Positions 1-9,077 of a stretch of 64,000 nucleotides of DNA are shown here, one piece after another. Position 1 is the stretch's first letter. Each line of letters begins with the position of its first letter. Both the position numbers and the translations under genes were made by a program. The stretch is from assembly GCF_002744715.1 (NCBI RefSeq), contig NZ_KZ319373.1, forward strand, positions 1-64,000. The letters are read 5' to 3'. Source of the stretch: Marinobacter profundi. GTDB taxonomy: Bacteria; Pseudomonadota; Gammaproteobacteria; Pseudomonadales; Oleiphilaceae. The notes beneath the pieces were generated by a model. That model was not told where the DNA came from. It searched no databases and saw nothing but the letters and a program-made list of their open reading frames with translations.

Positions 1-259
1 TGGCGATGGCCGTATTATCTCTGATTTCGAGACTTATTCAGAGTCTCCCTAAATAAGAGGTAAAAAAGCGGCTAACACGATGACACGATCGTTAAACGAG
101 AATGGTTCCAGTTTATTTATCCCTCCCAGCCAGAGTCTGGCCTCTCTGACACAGATCTTTGCTTATCGGGCCAACCACCTGTTGATGAATTTATCTTAAT
201 CTAACGTTATAACCGGATATTACTCAGTGCCGAGCCAACCCGAGAAGGAGAAACGGCGG

Positions 260-1321
260 ATGCAAAAACCAAGGAAAACGTTGTATGTGGCGGTAGCTGG
301 AGCGTTGCTTGCGGGAGCTGGCAGCAGCGTCCTCGCGGAGAGCGTCCAGCACACCAGCGAATTCACATTGATGGGGGTGTACATCGAGCCGGATGAAGAT
401 CGTACCGATGAATACGGCACGGCTGTTCGCGCCCTGTATGGTATCCGTCTTGACCGCCACTGGTGGCTGGAGCCCCAGTTCTATTCCGGGGTAATTGAAA
501 CCGGCGTGGCGGGTGGCACCGATTACTACCAGCAGGGGCTGGGCGTTGACCTGGCGTACCGGTTCTTTGCCGACGCCAGCTTTACGCCCTATGCGCTCAT
601 AGGTGGCGGCGTCTCCCGCAACGATGTCGCGAATAACCGCTCAAGCGAGTTTGGCGGATTTGCCAACGCCGGTCTCGGCGTGATGACCTCGCCGCTGACC
701 CAGTCCGGTATCCGGCTGCGGGGCGATGCCCGTTACCTCTACGATTCCTTTGACGACAATTTCTCCGACCTCCATTTCAGCCTGGGTGTTACCGTGCCGA
801 TCGGTGCAACCCGTACCCAGATTGTCGAGAAGACCACGGTTATCGAGAAACCCATCGTGGTGGAACAGGGCTTTGCCGACTCCGACAACGACGGCGTGGT
901 TGATGGTGTCGACCAGTGCCCGAATACCCTCGAAGGCCTGGAAGTGGATTCCGTGGGCTGTGTCAAAACCGATCAGAAGCAGACCGTGGTGCTGCGTGGC
1001 GTCACCTTCGAGTTCAACTCGAACCGCCTGACCGCCAACGCCAAGGACATCCTGGTCCGCGCCGGCGACGCCCTCAAGGGACAGCCGGACATGAAAGTGG
1101 AGCTTGCCGGCCACACCGACAGCGTCGGTGCCGAAGCCTACAACCAGCAACTGTCGCAGCAGCGTGCCGATGCCGTCCGCGACTACCTGATCGACCTGGG
1201 CGTTGAGCCCGATCAGCTGACCGCCCGCGGCTATGGAGAATCCCAGCCGATCCGCAGCAACGACACCGACGAAGGCCGCGAGCGCAACCGTCGTGTCGAA
1301 TTCAACGTTGTCTCCGAGTGA
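260..1321 (+). CDS. OmpA-family outer membrane protein with TSP3 linker
   Basis: The 353-residue product has an N-terminal signal peptide (hydrophobic run after MQKPRKT, cleavage near VLA-ES) and a region of alternating aromatic strands typical of an eight-strand OmpA barrel. A short calcium-binding thrombospondin type 3 linker follows (DSDNDGVVDGVDQCP). The C-terminal OmpA domain carries FEFNSN, the peptidoglycan-binding motif LAGHTDSVGAEAYNQQLSQQRA and GYGESQPIRSNDT. It should anchor the outer membrane to the wall. The ATG at 260 was chosen over 227 because GAAGGAG lies 10 bases upstream. The next gene begins about 20 bases after the stop and also carries TSP3 repeats, so the two are probably cotranscribed. 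Confidence 0.93.
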   Translation: MQKPRKTLYVAVAGALLAGAGSSVLAESVQHTSEFTLMGVYIEPDEDRTDEYGTAVRALYGIRLDRHWWLEPQFYSGVIETGVAGGTDYYQQGLGVDLAYRFFADASFTPYALIGGGVSRNDVANNRSSEFGGFANAGLGVMTSPLTQSGIRLRGDARYLYDSFDDNFSDLHFSLGVTVPIGATRTQIVEKTTVIEKPIVVEQGFADSDNDGVVDGVDQCPNTLEGLEVDSVGCVKTDQKQTVVLRGVTFEFNSNRLTANAKDILVRAGDALKGQPDMKVELAGHTDSVGAEAYNQQLSQQRADAVRDYLIDLGVEPDQLTARGYGESQPIRSNDTDEGRERNRRVEFNVVSE

Positions 1322-1340
1322 GCAGTAGAGGGAGTTTGTG

Positions 1341-2888
1341 ATGAAGCTGAAAAAACTGAACTGGCCTTTGATTGTGCTCGTGGCGGCGTTGCTGTCGCTG
1401 GCGGGGTGTAAGTCGGATAGTGATTTAGGAACGAGTGGCTCTATCGGCGGTGACACACTTGTGTTCGACGCGGATGGCGATGGTATTCCGGATAACGAGG
1501 ATTCCTGTCCGGATACTGTTAATGACGGTGTTGACGTCGATGCGGATGGCATCGACGATGCGTGCGATCCAGAAATATCCAATGATCAGGATTTTGACAA
1601 CGACACTATCTTGAACTTTGCAGATAATTGCCCTCGCACTCCGAATACGGACCAGTCCAATGTAGACGCGGATCTGAAGGGTGATGCCTGTGATACGGAT
1701 GCTGATGGAGATGGTGTACCGGACAAACAGGGTAGCGGTGATGGTGTTTTCACTGACCTGGATCCAACCCTGGACGGCAATGACAATTGCCCATTGGTTG
1801 CAAACCCGGACCAGGCAGACCGCGACGGTGACAACGTGGGCGATGCTTGCGACACCGATGCCGATAATGATGGCGTCGACGATAAGATCGATAATGGAGA
1901 TGGCACATTCTCTGTCAAGGATCCGTTAGATGCCAGCGATCCCGGCGACAACTGTCCGTTGGAGCCGAATCCGCTTCAAGAGGATGATGACACTGATGGC
2001 GTTGGCGACGCCTGTGAAACAGACGGATTAACTCCAGTTGATGCGGATGGTGATGGTGTTGTTACCGGGGACAATTGTCCGACTGTAGCTAATCCGACTC
2101 AGTCAAATATCGATGGCGACAGCGAAGGGGATGCCTGTGATACCGATCAGGACAATGACACGGTTGATGACAAGTATCCGTTGACCTATTTGAATATTCC
2201 GGTCGAACTTGGTGGCGACAATTGTCCGTCTGTGGCGAATACAGATCAGCTGGACTCGGATGGTGATAACCTTGGCGACGCCTGTGATGCCGTTGATAAT
2301 GCACTTTATGAGTGTGGTATCAGTGGTGAGCAGTTTGAGCCGATGCTTTCATCTGACCCGTTGATCGCGGCAACTGCCGAGTTTGACTCAAGTGCGTGCC
2401 TTGGCTCCGCTCTGCTGGGAGATCTGACGTGTGACGTTGAAAATCCAGCCAATGTAGTCAATCTACCATTGACGGACTTTGCCACGATCTCAAATACAAG
2501 TCTGCTGGGATTCTTGATTCCGTCAGAGGTCAGATTGAATGTAGCTGCAACAACGGGCTTCGCTTACCCAGCTGCTAACGTAATTGGCGTTGCGTTTAAT
2601 GAGAGCCCTGAATTGCTGCAGTTGGATTTGCTGGGAGGCTCCATTGCGGTTCGGACGCTTCTGGACGGCGTCGTTCAGGAAGACAGTGGTGGCGGCATTA
2701 ATGCAGATCTTGATTTGCTTGGATTGTCAGGCCTGTTCGATGGCAATGAAACAACATATCTGTTGCTGCAAACCAGCAAACGATTCGACACAGTTCAGAT
2801 CTATAGCAGTTCTATTCTTGTGTCCGCACTCGAGCAAATTCAGGTGAGTGCAGTTTGTGCAAGTAAAATAGAAGTGCTGACCCCTTAA
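1341..2888 (+). CDS. Thrombospondin type 3 repeat lipoprotein
   Basis: This is a 515-residue lipoprotein: the signal LIVLVAALLSLAGC ends in a lipobox cysteine. Residues of about 40 to 325 are a chain of Asp-rich thrombospondin type 3 repeats (forms such as DADGDGIPDNEDSCPD and DRDGDNVGDACDTD), which in this family bind many calcium ions. The C-terminal 190 residues have no Asp repeats and I do not recognise them. AGGGAG six bases upstream favours ATG 1341 over GTG 1338. The gene looks more AT-rich than its neighbours, partly because of GAT/AAT codons. It follows the OmpA gene closely and ends at a strong terminator. A cell-surface role with calcium is inferred. Confidence 0.9.
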   Translation: MKLKKLNWPLIVLVAALLSLAGCKSDSDLGTSGSIGGDTLVFDADGDGIPDNEDSCPDTVNDGVDVDADGIDDACDPEISNDQDFDNDTILNFADNCPRTPNTDQSNVDADLKGDACDTDADGDGVPDKQGSGDGVFTDLDPTLDGNDNCPLVANPDQADRDGDNVGDACDTDADNDGVDDKIDNGDGTFSVKDPLDASDPGDNCPLEPNPLQEDDDTDGVGDACETDGLTPVDADGDGVVTGDNCPTVANPTQSNIDGDSEGDACDTDQDNDTVDDKYPLTYLNIPVELGGDNCPSVANTDQLDSDGDNLGDACDAVDNALYECGISGEQFEPMLSSDPLIAATAEFDSSACLGSALLGDLTCDVENPANVVNLPLTDFATISNTSLLGFLIPSEVRLNVAATTGFAYPAANVIGVAFNESPELLQLDLLGGSIAVRTLLDGVVQEDSGGGINADLDLLGLSGLFDGNETTYLLLQTSKRFDTVQIYSSSILVSALEQIQVSAVCASKIEVLTP

Positions 2889-2907
2889 TTTACTGAGGGT
2901 TTCATGG

Positions 2908-2935
2908 AAGGGCCGGTTCGCCGGCCCTTTTCTTT
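2908..2935 (+). terminator. Rho-independent terminator after TSP3 lipoprotein
   Basis: A nine-base-pair stem AAGGGCCGG/CCGGCCCTT closes a TTCG tetraloop and runs into TTTTCTTT. It lies 20 bases after the stop codon of the lipoprotein gene. Confidence 0.9.
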
Positions 2936-2987
2936 GCCTGATCTTGTCGCCCTGAAGGTATGGGCCTCTGTTTAATCAGGCGAGAGC

Positions 2988-3221
2988 CTATTTCCCTGAG
3001 CGACTCCGCACTTCATCACCCGCCGGATAGGAAATCTGCAAAGCCTCCCCGCTATGGCGGTACTCACCGCCAACCCAGCTTACGGCAGCCAGGCCGGCAA
3101 AAAGTAACAGAACCGCGACGGCGACGCGGCCCCGGCGATGGCGGGGGAGGATGGAGGGTTGGATTTCCGGATGGGGAGTTGATAGACCATCCGACGGCTG
3201 TTCCGCTGTGTTCGCTCGCAT
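2988..3221 (-). CDS. Small single-pass membrane protein, unknown
   Basis: The 77-residue product has a polar N-terminus with an RHRRGR stop-transfer-like patch, one hydrophobic segment (VAVAVLLLFAGLAAVSWV, about residues 33-50) and a polar tail. The start is supported by AAGGA six bases upstream of the ATG. It converges on the terminator at 2908-2935. I recognise no family. The ribosome site and the transmembrane segment are the only support, so it could still be a chance frame. Confidence 0.5.
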   Translation of the reverse strand: MRANTAEQPSDGLSTPHPEIQPSILPRHRRGRVAVAVLLLFAGLAAVSWVGGEYRHSGEALQISYPAGDEVRSRSGK

Positions 3222-3460
3222 GTTTAATCCTTACTCTGGAATCAACAACAACATTACGAATCGACACGTCCCTGTCGTCTTGTTTTCCGTCCATTGTCAG
3301 TTCAAACGGATAAGGCAAAGGTCGGGTTCCCGACAATCCGGTTTAATTCCGGTCCTTTGCAGGGTAAGACGTTTTTATAACTATAGTCCGGGTAATGAGA
3401 TTTGCCGGGCTTTCACGATTTCTCAGTCCCGGTTCCTGTTTCCCGCTGCGGTAACGCCGT

Positions 3461-4078
3461 TCACACCAGTACCGTACCGAACACCACGGTCATGAATTCA
3501 TTCAGCGGGCGGTCGCTCTTTTCCGCCCGCATGCGCAGCAGCGCGCCTTCCCAGCTGTTCAGGATAAACCGGGCCAGCACCGATGGCGGCAGCGGGGTGG
3601 TAAGAGCGCCAGTGCGCCGGGCCTCCTCGATGCAGGTTTCCAGCAGCTGGCTCCAGGTCCGGAAGTGAACGGCCAGCCGCTCCCGCATCAACGGGCTCTG
3701 ATCGGCAACCTCCAGGCTGAAGTTTCCCAGCAGGCAGCCCCTGACGTAGCCACTTGCCCGGGAGCCGTCGATCCGCAGTTCGAAGTAGTGCCGCAGCCGT
3801 TCCAGGGGAGGCGCGTCGGGGTTGCTCAGCAGTGCCTGGATTTTCGGCAGCCGGCGCTCGAAAAAGAAGTCGATAACCTCGGTCCCGAAGGTCTCCTTGT
3901 TATCGAAGTAATTGTAAAACGACCCCTTGGGGACATGGGCGGCGGCCACGATGTCCTTGATGCCGGTCGCCGTGTATCCGCGGGCGTGGAACAGCTCTAC
4001 ACCCGCACGCAGCAGGTTGTCCCGCACATCTGGCTTGGGTTTGGGCCCTCGGCGGGCGCCGGTAGATTGTGCTTCCAT
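3461..4078 (-). CDS. TetR-family transcriptional regulator
   Basis: The 205-residue product has a typical TetR N-terminal helix-turn-helix (ELFHARGYTATGIKDIVAAAHVPKGSFYNYFDNKETF, residues about 28-65). The PKGSFYNYF form resembles the AcuR/NemR branch. The C-terminal ligand domain is variable. It is divergent from an MFS transporter gene across a 192-base gap, the usual arrangement for local repression of the exporter and of itself. The ribosome site is weak. The ligand cannot be told from the sequence. Confidence 0.9.
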   Translation of the reverse strand: MEAQSTGARRGPKPKPDVRDNLLRAGVELFHARGYTATGIKDIVAAAHVPKGSFYNYFDNKETFGTEVIDFFFERRLPKIQALLSNPDAPPLERLRHYFELRIDGSRASGYVRGCLLGNFSLEVADQSPLMRERLAVHFRTWSQLLETCIEEARRTGALTTPLPPSVLARFILNSWEGALLRMRAEKSDRPLNEFMTVVFGTVLV

Positions 4079-4206
4079 TAACCAGGCTCACAGATCCGTA
4101 AACGATTGATCATTCTAAACGCCGCCCATGGGAAATGCTTGTCGGCAATAGCCTGCATGGGCGGTTTCGTCGGTTGTTGGTCGCTCAGGCGCGTGTTGAT
4201 AATTTA

Positions 4207-4222
4207 AGACGACCGGTCATAT
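4207..4222. promoter_or_regulatory. Possible TetR operator
   Basis: The palindrome GACCGGTC (4211-4218) with AT-rich flanks sits between the divergent TetR and MFS genes, 49 bases before the MFS start codon. NemR/AcuR-type TetR regulators use GACC-GGTC half-sites. The assignment rests only on position and symmetry. Confidence 0.35.
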
Positions 4223-4270
4223 AATTCAAGTCCAGGGTTGGCAGGATTCTGTGTTTTCACGGGAGTATTT

Positions 4271-5524
4271 ATGAAACCGATGTTCTATGGCTGGTGGATC
4301 GTTGCCGCCTGTACGCTGCTGGTCACCATCAGTTGGTCCCTTGGTATATTTGGCATGGGTGTCTACGTCTACGCCCTGACTGACACCCGCGGGTTCTCCA
4401 TTGGCACGGTGTCGGCCGGGGTGACCACCGCTTTCGTCTTCAGCGCCCTGCTGATGGTCAGCGTTGGCCGTGCCATCACCCGTCGCGGGCCCCGCCTGGT
4501 GGTTGCGACCGGCGGCCTGGCCATGGCGCTGGCAGTGGGACTGATGCCGCACTGTCGGGAGCTGTGGCAGCTCTATGCCGTTTTCCTGGTGCTGGGTACG
4601 GGTATGGCGTGCCTGTCGACCAACACGGTTGGTAGTACCCTGGCGCCCTGGTTCGAGCGATTTCAGGGCCGGGCCATGTCGACCGCCATGCTGGGAGGCA
4701 GCATTGGTGGCATGATCGGTACGCCCTTGCTGGTGGGCGGGATCCGCCTGTGGGGCTTCCAGACGACCGGCCTGATCGCTGCGGCGGTCGCCTTGATGGT
4801 GATCTGGCCACTGGCCGCCTTCGTCCTGAAAACGCGACCACAGGACATCGGCGAAAATCCGGATGGTCTCGGGCCAGTGGGGATATCGGGTGAAGGTGCG
4901 GCCCCGCCCGGGCAGCCATTTAACAGCGGTGCCTGGGGGTTGCGGAAGGCTCTGGCCACCCGCCAGTTCCGTAGCCATGCGCTGGCCTTTGGGTTGGGAT
5001 TGATGGTTCAGGTCGGCTTTGTAAGTCACCATGTGAGCATTGCGATTCCGGCGCTGGGCGTGAGTGGGGCGGCGTCGGCGGTGTTTGCTGCGGCCGTCGC
5101 CGCCTTTGTCGGGCGACTCCTGCTGGCACGCTATGCGGATTACCTGGATGTCCGCCGTACCGGGGCCGGCGTGCTGCTGCTGGCGGCGGTGTCTGTGGCC
5201 GGGATGGCGCTGTTTCCGGGGCCCTGGTCGCTGATGGGGCTGAGCATTGTGTACGGACTGACCATGGGTAATGTGACCACACTGGCCCCGATGATTATCC
5301 GGCGGGAATTCGGTGCGGCCTCCTTTGGTGTCGTTTTTGGTCTTGCGGCAACCCTGAATCAACTTGCCATGTCTGTCGGCCCCACGTTATTCGGTGTACT
5401 TCGCGAGGCCTTTGGCAGCTATGGTCCTGCCCTCCTGCTGGGAGGGCTGCTGAATGTACTGGCGGCGCTGGTCATTGTCTGGGGTGGTCGCCGGCCATTA
5501 CCGGCGGCAAGCCCGGCGGTGTGA
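4271..5524 (+). CDS. MFS transporter (monocarboxylate-type)
   Basis: The 417-residue product has about twelve hydrophobic segments and opens with MKPMFYGWWIVAACTLLV, a start common in the oxalate/formate and monocarboxylate porter branch of the major facilitator superfamily. It should be an inner membrane secondary transporter for an unknown organic anion or drug. ATG 4271 is used because GGGAG lies just upstream, and the earlier in-frame start at 4238 would add an unlikely leader. It is divergent from the TetR gene, which probably controls it. Its end converges on a second MFS gene 10 bases away. Confidence 0.88.
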   Translation: MKPMFYGWWIVAACTLLVTISWSLGIFGMGVYVYALTDTRGFSIGTVSAGVTTAFVFSALLMVSVGRAITRRGPRLVVATGGLAMALAVGLMPHCRELWQLYAVFLVLGTGMACLSTNTVGSTLAPWFERFQGRAMSTAMLGGSIGGMIGTPLLVGGIRLWGFQTTGLIAAAVALMVIWPLAAFVLKTRPQDIGENPDGLGPVGISGEGAAPPGQPFNSGAWGLRKALATRQFRSHALAFGLGLMVQVGFVSHHVSIAIPALGVSGAASAVFAAAVAAFVGRLLLARYADYLDVRRTGAGVLLLAAVSVAGMALFPGPWSLMGLSIVYGLTMGNVTTLAPMIIRREFGAASFGVVFGLAATLNQLAMSVGPTLFGVLREAFGSYGPALLLGGLLNVLAALVIVWGGRRPLPAASPAV

Positions 5525-5534
5525 CCGTCCGGGG

Positions 5535-6845
5535 TCAGCCGCTCACCTCTTCAAGCCGCAGGGCCGAAACCACGCCGGCGGTGCCCATCAGGCCCAGTGC
5601 GAGGATGACTGCCGCTTCCGAGACCAGGCCGAGCAGTGCAGTCAGGCCTCCTGTCACCAACAGCAGGAGGCCGATCACCGAGTTGCTCACCGCGGTGTAA
5701 TCCGTCCGTTTATTGCCTCCGGCCATGTCCACCAGATAGGTCTTGCGGCCCAGGCGCACGCCGGCATGGGCAATGCCCAGCACAAAGAACGCAGCGGGAT
5801 ACAGCCAGATGCTGATGGCCTGTTCGCCGCTAAACAGCGCAATCAGTCCGGTCACCAGGCACACCAGGGCGGCCAGGGCGCCACCGCGGATCATCACCCG
5901 GCGGCTCGAGGCATCGGCCATCCAGCCCCAGACGCTGGCGCTGACTGAGCTGGCCAGGCTGCTGGCAAGCAGGAAAACTCCCAGCAGCCAGCCGCTGTCG
6001 GCCTGCTTCTGGGCCAGCACCACAAAGTAGGGTGAAGCGAGGGCGGAGCACAGCAGCAGTGCCCGGGTAATCACGAAGTGGCGGAAGGGCGGGTCGTCCC
6101 GCAGCAGGCTGAGGCTGCGCACGGCTTCGCCGAGGGCGTTGCCGCCACCGCCGGTTTCGCCATCGTACTCGGCCACCGAGGCAAACAGCAGCCCGGCAAT
6201 GACCCACATCAGCGCCGCTATCAGTAGCAGGGCGGCGTAAAAGGCCACCGAAGGCTCGCCCCGGTTCCAGAACAGCAGCACTGTAAGCACCACGGTTGCC
6301 GTGCCACCAATGGTAGTGGCCAGGCCCGACAGGCGGCCGCGGCGACCTTTGGGAATGCACTTGCCCTGAACGTCCTTCATCGCCACTGAGCAGAAGCCCC
6401 GGGCCAGGGAAAACACGATCAGCCCGCCAACCACTCCGTAACCGGCGGTGTAACCTTCCAGAAACCAGACGCTGGCGGCCATGGCAGCCACGCTTATTGC
6501 CTGCCCAAAGCTGCCCAGGGTCCAGAACCACTTGCGCACCGGCTTGCGGCGCACCCAGGCGCCGATGGCCATTTGTGGCACCATGGAACCGGATTCCCGG
6601 ATCGGCACCAGCCACGCCACCAGAGCCGGGGCGCCTACGGCACCCAGTAACCAGGCCAGCACGGTTTTCGGGCTGATCAGCAGGTCACCCAGTTTGGTGA
6701 GGACATTGCTGGCCAGGATCAGGAAGAAGTTGCGGGGTACCTCGCGGCAGGCACTGTCCGGAATATCGGTACAGGCGCGGGCGTCTTCTTCGTTGGCAAT
6801 CAGGCCGTAGAGCTGGTCGATGGTGTCGGTTTTGGTCGCTGGCAA
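5535..6845 (-). CDS. MFS transporter
   Basis: The product has about 436 residues and around twelve transmembrane segments. It contains the sequences LAWLLGAVGAPALVAWLVPIRESGSMVPQM and FCSVAMKDVQGKCIPKGRRGRLSGLATTIGG, which fit a major facilitator protein with a basic cytoplasmic loop. No substrate is evident. No in-frame ATG exists near the front. A TTG at 6845 has GGAGG eight bases upstream and is preferred to the TTG at 6875, which has no ribosome site. It lies downstream of the iron operon in the same orientation, but an 81-base gap leaves cotranscription open. Confidence 0.85.
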   Translation of the reverse strand: MPATKTDTIDQLYGLIANEEDARACTDIPDSACREVPRNFFLILASNVLTKLGDLLISPKTVLAWLLGAVGAPALVAWLVPIRESGSMVPQMAIGAWVRRKPVRKWFWTLGSFGQAISVAAMAASVWFLEGYTAGYGVVGGLIVFSLARGFCSVAMKDVQGKCIPKGRRGRLSGLATTIGGTATVVLTVLLFWNRGEPSVAFYAALLLIAALMWVIAGLLFASVAEYDGETGGGGNALGEAVRSLSLLRDDPPFRHFVITRALLLCSALASPYFVVLAQKQADSGWLLGVFLLASSLASSVSASVWGWMADASSRRVMIRGGALAALVCLVTGLIALFSGEQAISIWLYPAAFFVLGIAHAGVRLGRKTYLVDMAGGNKRTDYTAVSNSVIGLLLLVTGGLTALLGLVSEAAVILALGLMGTAGVVSALRLEEVSG

Positions 6846-6926
6846 GTGGCCGCCCTCCGGGAAATTGTTTGCCAAGCATACCAGTTACACGGGTTGCCCT
6901 TAAGCCGGGGCGCGTTGAGGTTCGGC

Positions 6927-8021
6927 TCAGACCAGGTGGTGGTCCCAGCAGACCGGCAGGCTGGCCAGTTCCCGGGGCGGCTGATGGGCGGCCAGGCGCA
7001 CCAGTTTGCCTTGTCCTGAGGAGATCAGGAAATCGCCGCCCGCCAAAGCCTGTACGCCGGCGCAATCGGTAATGGCCGCCCGTGACACCAACTCGCCCGT
7101 GCTGCCGCGAAAAATGATGGCGGTGCCGCCAACAGGGGAGGCCGCCGCCACCAGATCGTTCTCCGGGTGGGCAACCACGCTGGCGATGTAGTTGGCCAGC
7201 GACGCCTGGGTGTCGTCATCAAACCGGTATTCACGCAGCTGCTGGTTCTCGATCCGGGCCAGTAAGGGGGGTGTCTGGTAAAGCGGGCCCTGATGCTGGT
7301 AGGCCGCATAGATTTTGCCATCCCGGCTGACGTCCACATGGCGGATGCTTTGTTGGTGGTGGGTCGGTGAAAAGCGGCCGACAACCTGCCCGCTGCGCCG
7401 GTCCATCAGGATCAGCGCTGGTTCCATGGTATCCAGGTTGAGCTTGATGCGGTCGTAGTCCGGATGGGTGAGGATGCCGCCCAGGCCGATCACCAGGGTG
7501 TTGCCGTCCGGATGCAGGGTAATCTGGTGCGGCCCGATACCGGACAGCTCGAAGGTGTTGATCCGCCGGTAGCCTTGCTCGGCATCGTAGACGGCGACAA
7601 TGCCTTCGCCCTGTTCGTACCGGCTGGCCGTGGCGTACAGCCAGCGACCATCAGGTGAAAACACGCCGTGGCCGACGAAGTGCTCCCCGGCCTCGGCCTT
7701 GATCCGCTGCCGGCGGTTGCCGTTGTGTGCATCGAACACATAGAACGACCAGCCGGGGCGGCGTTCGGAGAACAGGATGTCCTGTTGTCCCGGTCGATGG
7801 CAGCCGCTGTGGCAACGGGTGTCGACGGGTGCCTGCCACAGGATGTCGCCTCGCCGGTCGAAGGTGCTGACCCCGAAGCTGCCATCCGGCAGGCCGATGG
7901 CACCGGAATAGCGCTCCGGTTGGTGGCCGGTTTTTCGCGGCAGCAGGGAACAACCCGTCAGGCTGGCGGCCAGGCCGCCTGCGAGGGTGGTTTTCAGCAG
8001 TGTTCTTCGATTGATCTGCAT
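6927..8021 (-). CDS. DUF1513 beta-propeller protein, Tat/lipoprotein signal
   Basis: The 364-residue product begins with MQINRRTLLKTTLAGGLAASLTGC. The RR leader followed by a lipobox-like Cys suggests Tat export and possible lipidation. The rest has repeated strand motifs (GHGVFSPDGRWLYATAS, DVSRDGKIYAAYQHQG) typical of the DUF1513 family, which is predicted to form a propeller. It is the last gene of a four-gene iron operon, 12 bases after the imelysin gene. Its function in iron handling is unknown; periplasmic location is inferred. Confidence 0.88.
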   Translation of the reverse strand: MQINRRTLLKTTLAGGLAASLTGCSLLPRKTGHQPERYSGAIGLPDGSFGVSTFDRRGDILWQAPVDTRCHSGCHRPGQQDILFSERRPGWSFYVFDAHNGNRRQRIKAEAGEHFVGHGVFSPDGRWLYATASRYEQGEGIVAVYDAEQGYRRINTFELSGIGPHQITLHPDGNTLVIGLGGILTHPDYDRIKLNLDTMEPALILMDRRSGQVVGRFSPTHHQQSIRHVDVSRDGKIYAAYQHQGPLYQTPPLLARIENQQLREYRFDDDTQASLANYIASVVAHPENDLVAAASPVGGTAIIFRGSTGELVSRAAITDCAGVQALAGGDFLISSGQGKLVRLAAHQPPRELASLPVCWDHHLV

Positions 8022-8033
8022 GAGGTTGTCCGT

Positions 8034-9068
8034 TTAATCACCGTCGCTGGAGTTAAAGCCGCGAACGACCCCCAAAGCCACGGCAGCCTCGTCGTTGACC
8101 AGAGTGGTCAGCTGGGAAACGTCAACATACAGGTTTTGCAAAAGCCGGAACTGACTGTCGTCGCCCAGCAGGTTTGTCACCGGTACGTGGGCCTGCGGAA
8201 AGTTTTCTGTCACGCTGGCGAACTGGTGGCGGATACGTTCGGCGAGAGCAAGATTGCCGCCGGCTTCCAGCAAGGTCACCAGCCCCGGCAAAAACTGCTG
8301 TTGCAGACCCACTATGGTAGCCTCCACCCCCATCAGGCTGTTGCCACTGCGCCAGGCGTCGGTGATGTACGGGTTTCTTTTGCCGTTACCCCTGAGTCCC
8401 ATGGGTTGGGCCAGCCGGCGTTCTTCCAGAATCTCGAGCGCCGTCATGCCGGCTTTGATGGTGGCATCCCGGTACTGGGCGGTTTCGAGATAGTGGGGTT
8501 TGAAAGCCGTCCAGTTGTCGGCCAGGGTCCGGCTGTTACTGCTCATATGCCGCGTTACTGCTGTCAGTACCTCACAGTTCCTGGTAGCGGGAAGGGCATT
8601 TTCACTGCCATTCAGCTGTTCGTCGAATAACAGGTACTCGACCATGGGAAAGCCCTGGACCGCCACGCCCGATTGCTCGATCACTTCGTCGGTGACCGGC
8701 TCGTCGGTGCCGAGCAGGTAACTCGCCTTGCGTGCAACCAGGTTTTTCGGATCTGGCCAGAACTGGAACTGCCAGGACAGGTTGCTGTTCTCCACCGGAC
8801 CAAAATTGACATAGCGTACCCGTTGCCAGGCCAGAAAGGCGTCGAGCCAGGCGCTTTGCAGTCGCTCCCGGCTTTCAGGTGTTGGCTCGTTGCAATAACC
8901 GGTTGCGACAGTAGCCAGCTCAGCCGCGTCGGTTGCCAGCGACTCATAGCCGCTCTGAATGGCCTGGTGCCAGTGCGTGCGGGCCCCGGTGTCGGCGGCG
9001 TTCGCCACGACGACGGTTGAGCACGTGACGAGGGCGGAGGCGCATAACAGTCTGGTGATCGGATGCAT
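8034..9068 (-). CDS. Imelysin-family periplasmic protein, His-less motif
   Basis: The 344-residue product has a signal peptide (LLCASALVTCSTVVVANAA) and the imelysin/M75-like two-bundle fold pattern (WLDAFLAWQRVRYVNFGPVE, GFPMVEYLLFDEQLNG). The family motif GxHxxE is here GFPMVE (residues 139-144), so the histidine is replaced by proline while Glu144 stays. It is the third gene of the iron operon, preceded by GAGGA and only 9 bases from the di-heme gene. The family is linked to iron uptake. A structural or iron-binding role without the histidine site is inferred. Confidence 0.9.
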   Translation of the reverse strand: MHPITRLLCASALVTCSTVVVANAADTGARTHWHQAIQSGYESLATDAAELATVATGYCNEPTPESRERLQSAWLDAFLAWQRVRYVNFGPVENSNLSWQFQFWPDPKNLVARKASYLLGTDEPVTDEVIEQSGVAVQGFPMVEYLLFDEQLNGSENALPATRNCEVLTAVTRHMSSNSRTLADNWTAFKPHYLETAQYRDATIKAGMTALEILEERRLAQPMGLRGNGKRNPYITDAWRSGNSLMGVEATIVGLQQQFLPGLVTLLEAGGNLALAERIRHQFASVTENFPQAHVPVTNLLGDDSQFRLLQNLYVDVSQLTTLVNDEAAVALGVVRGFNSSDGD

Positions 9069-9077
9069 TACGGATCC

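Noticed and set aside
1..259. Possible gene end or promoter at the left edge
   Set aside because: No open frame or clear -35/-10 pair with proper spacing was found, so it is left as plain upstream DNA of the OmpA gene.
4226..5362. 378-codon minus-strand frame opposite the first MFS gene
   Set aside because: The product is Gln/His/Arg-rich antisense of membrane helices, with no recognisable domain.
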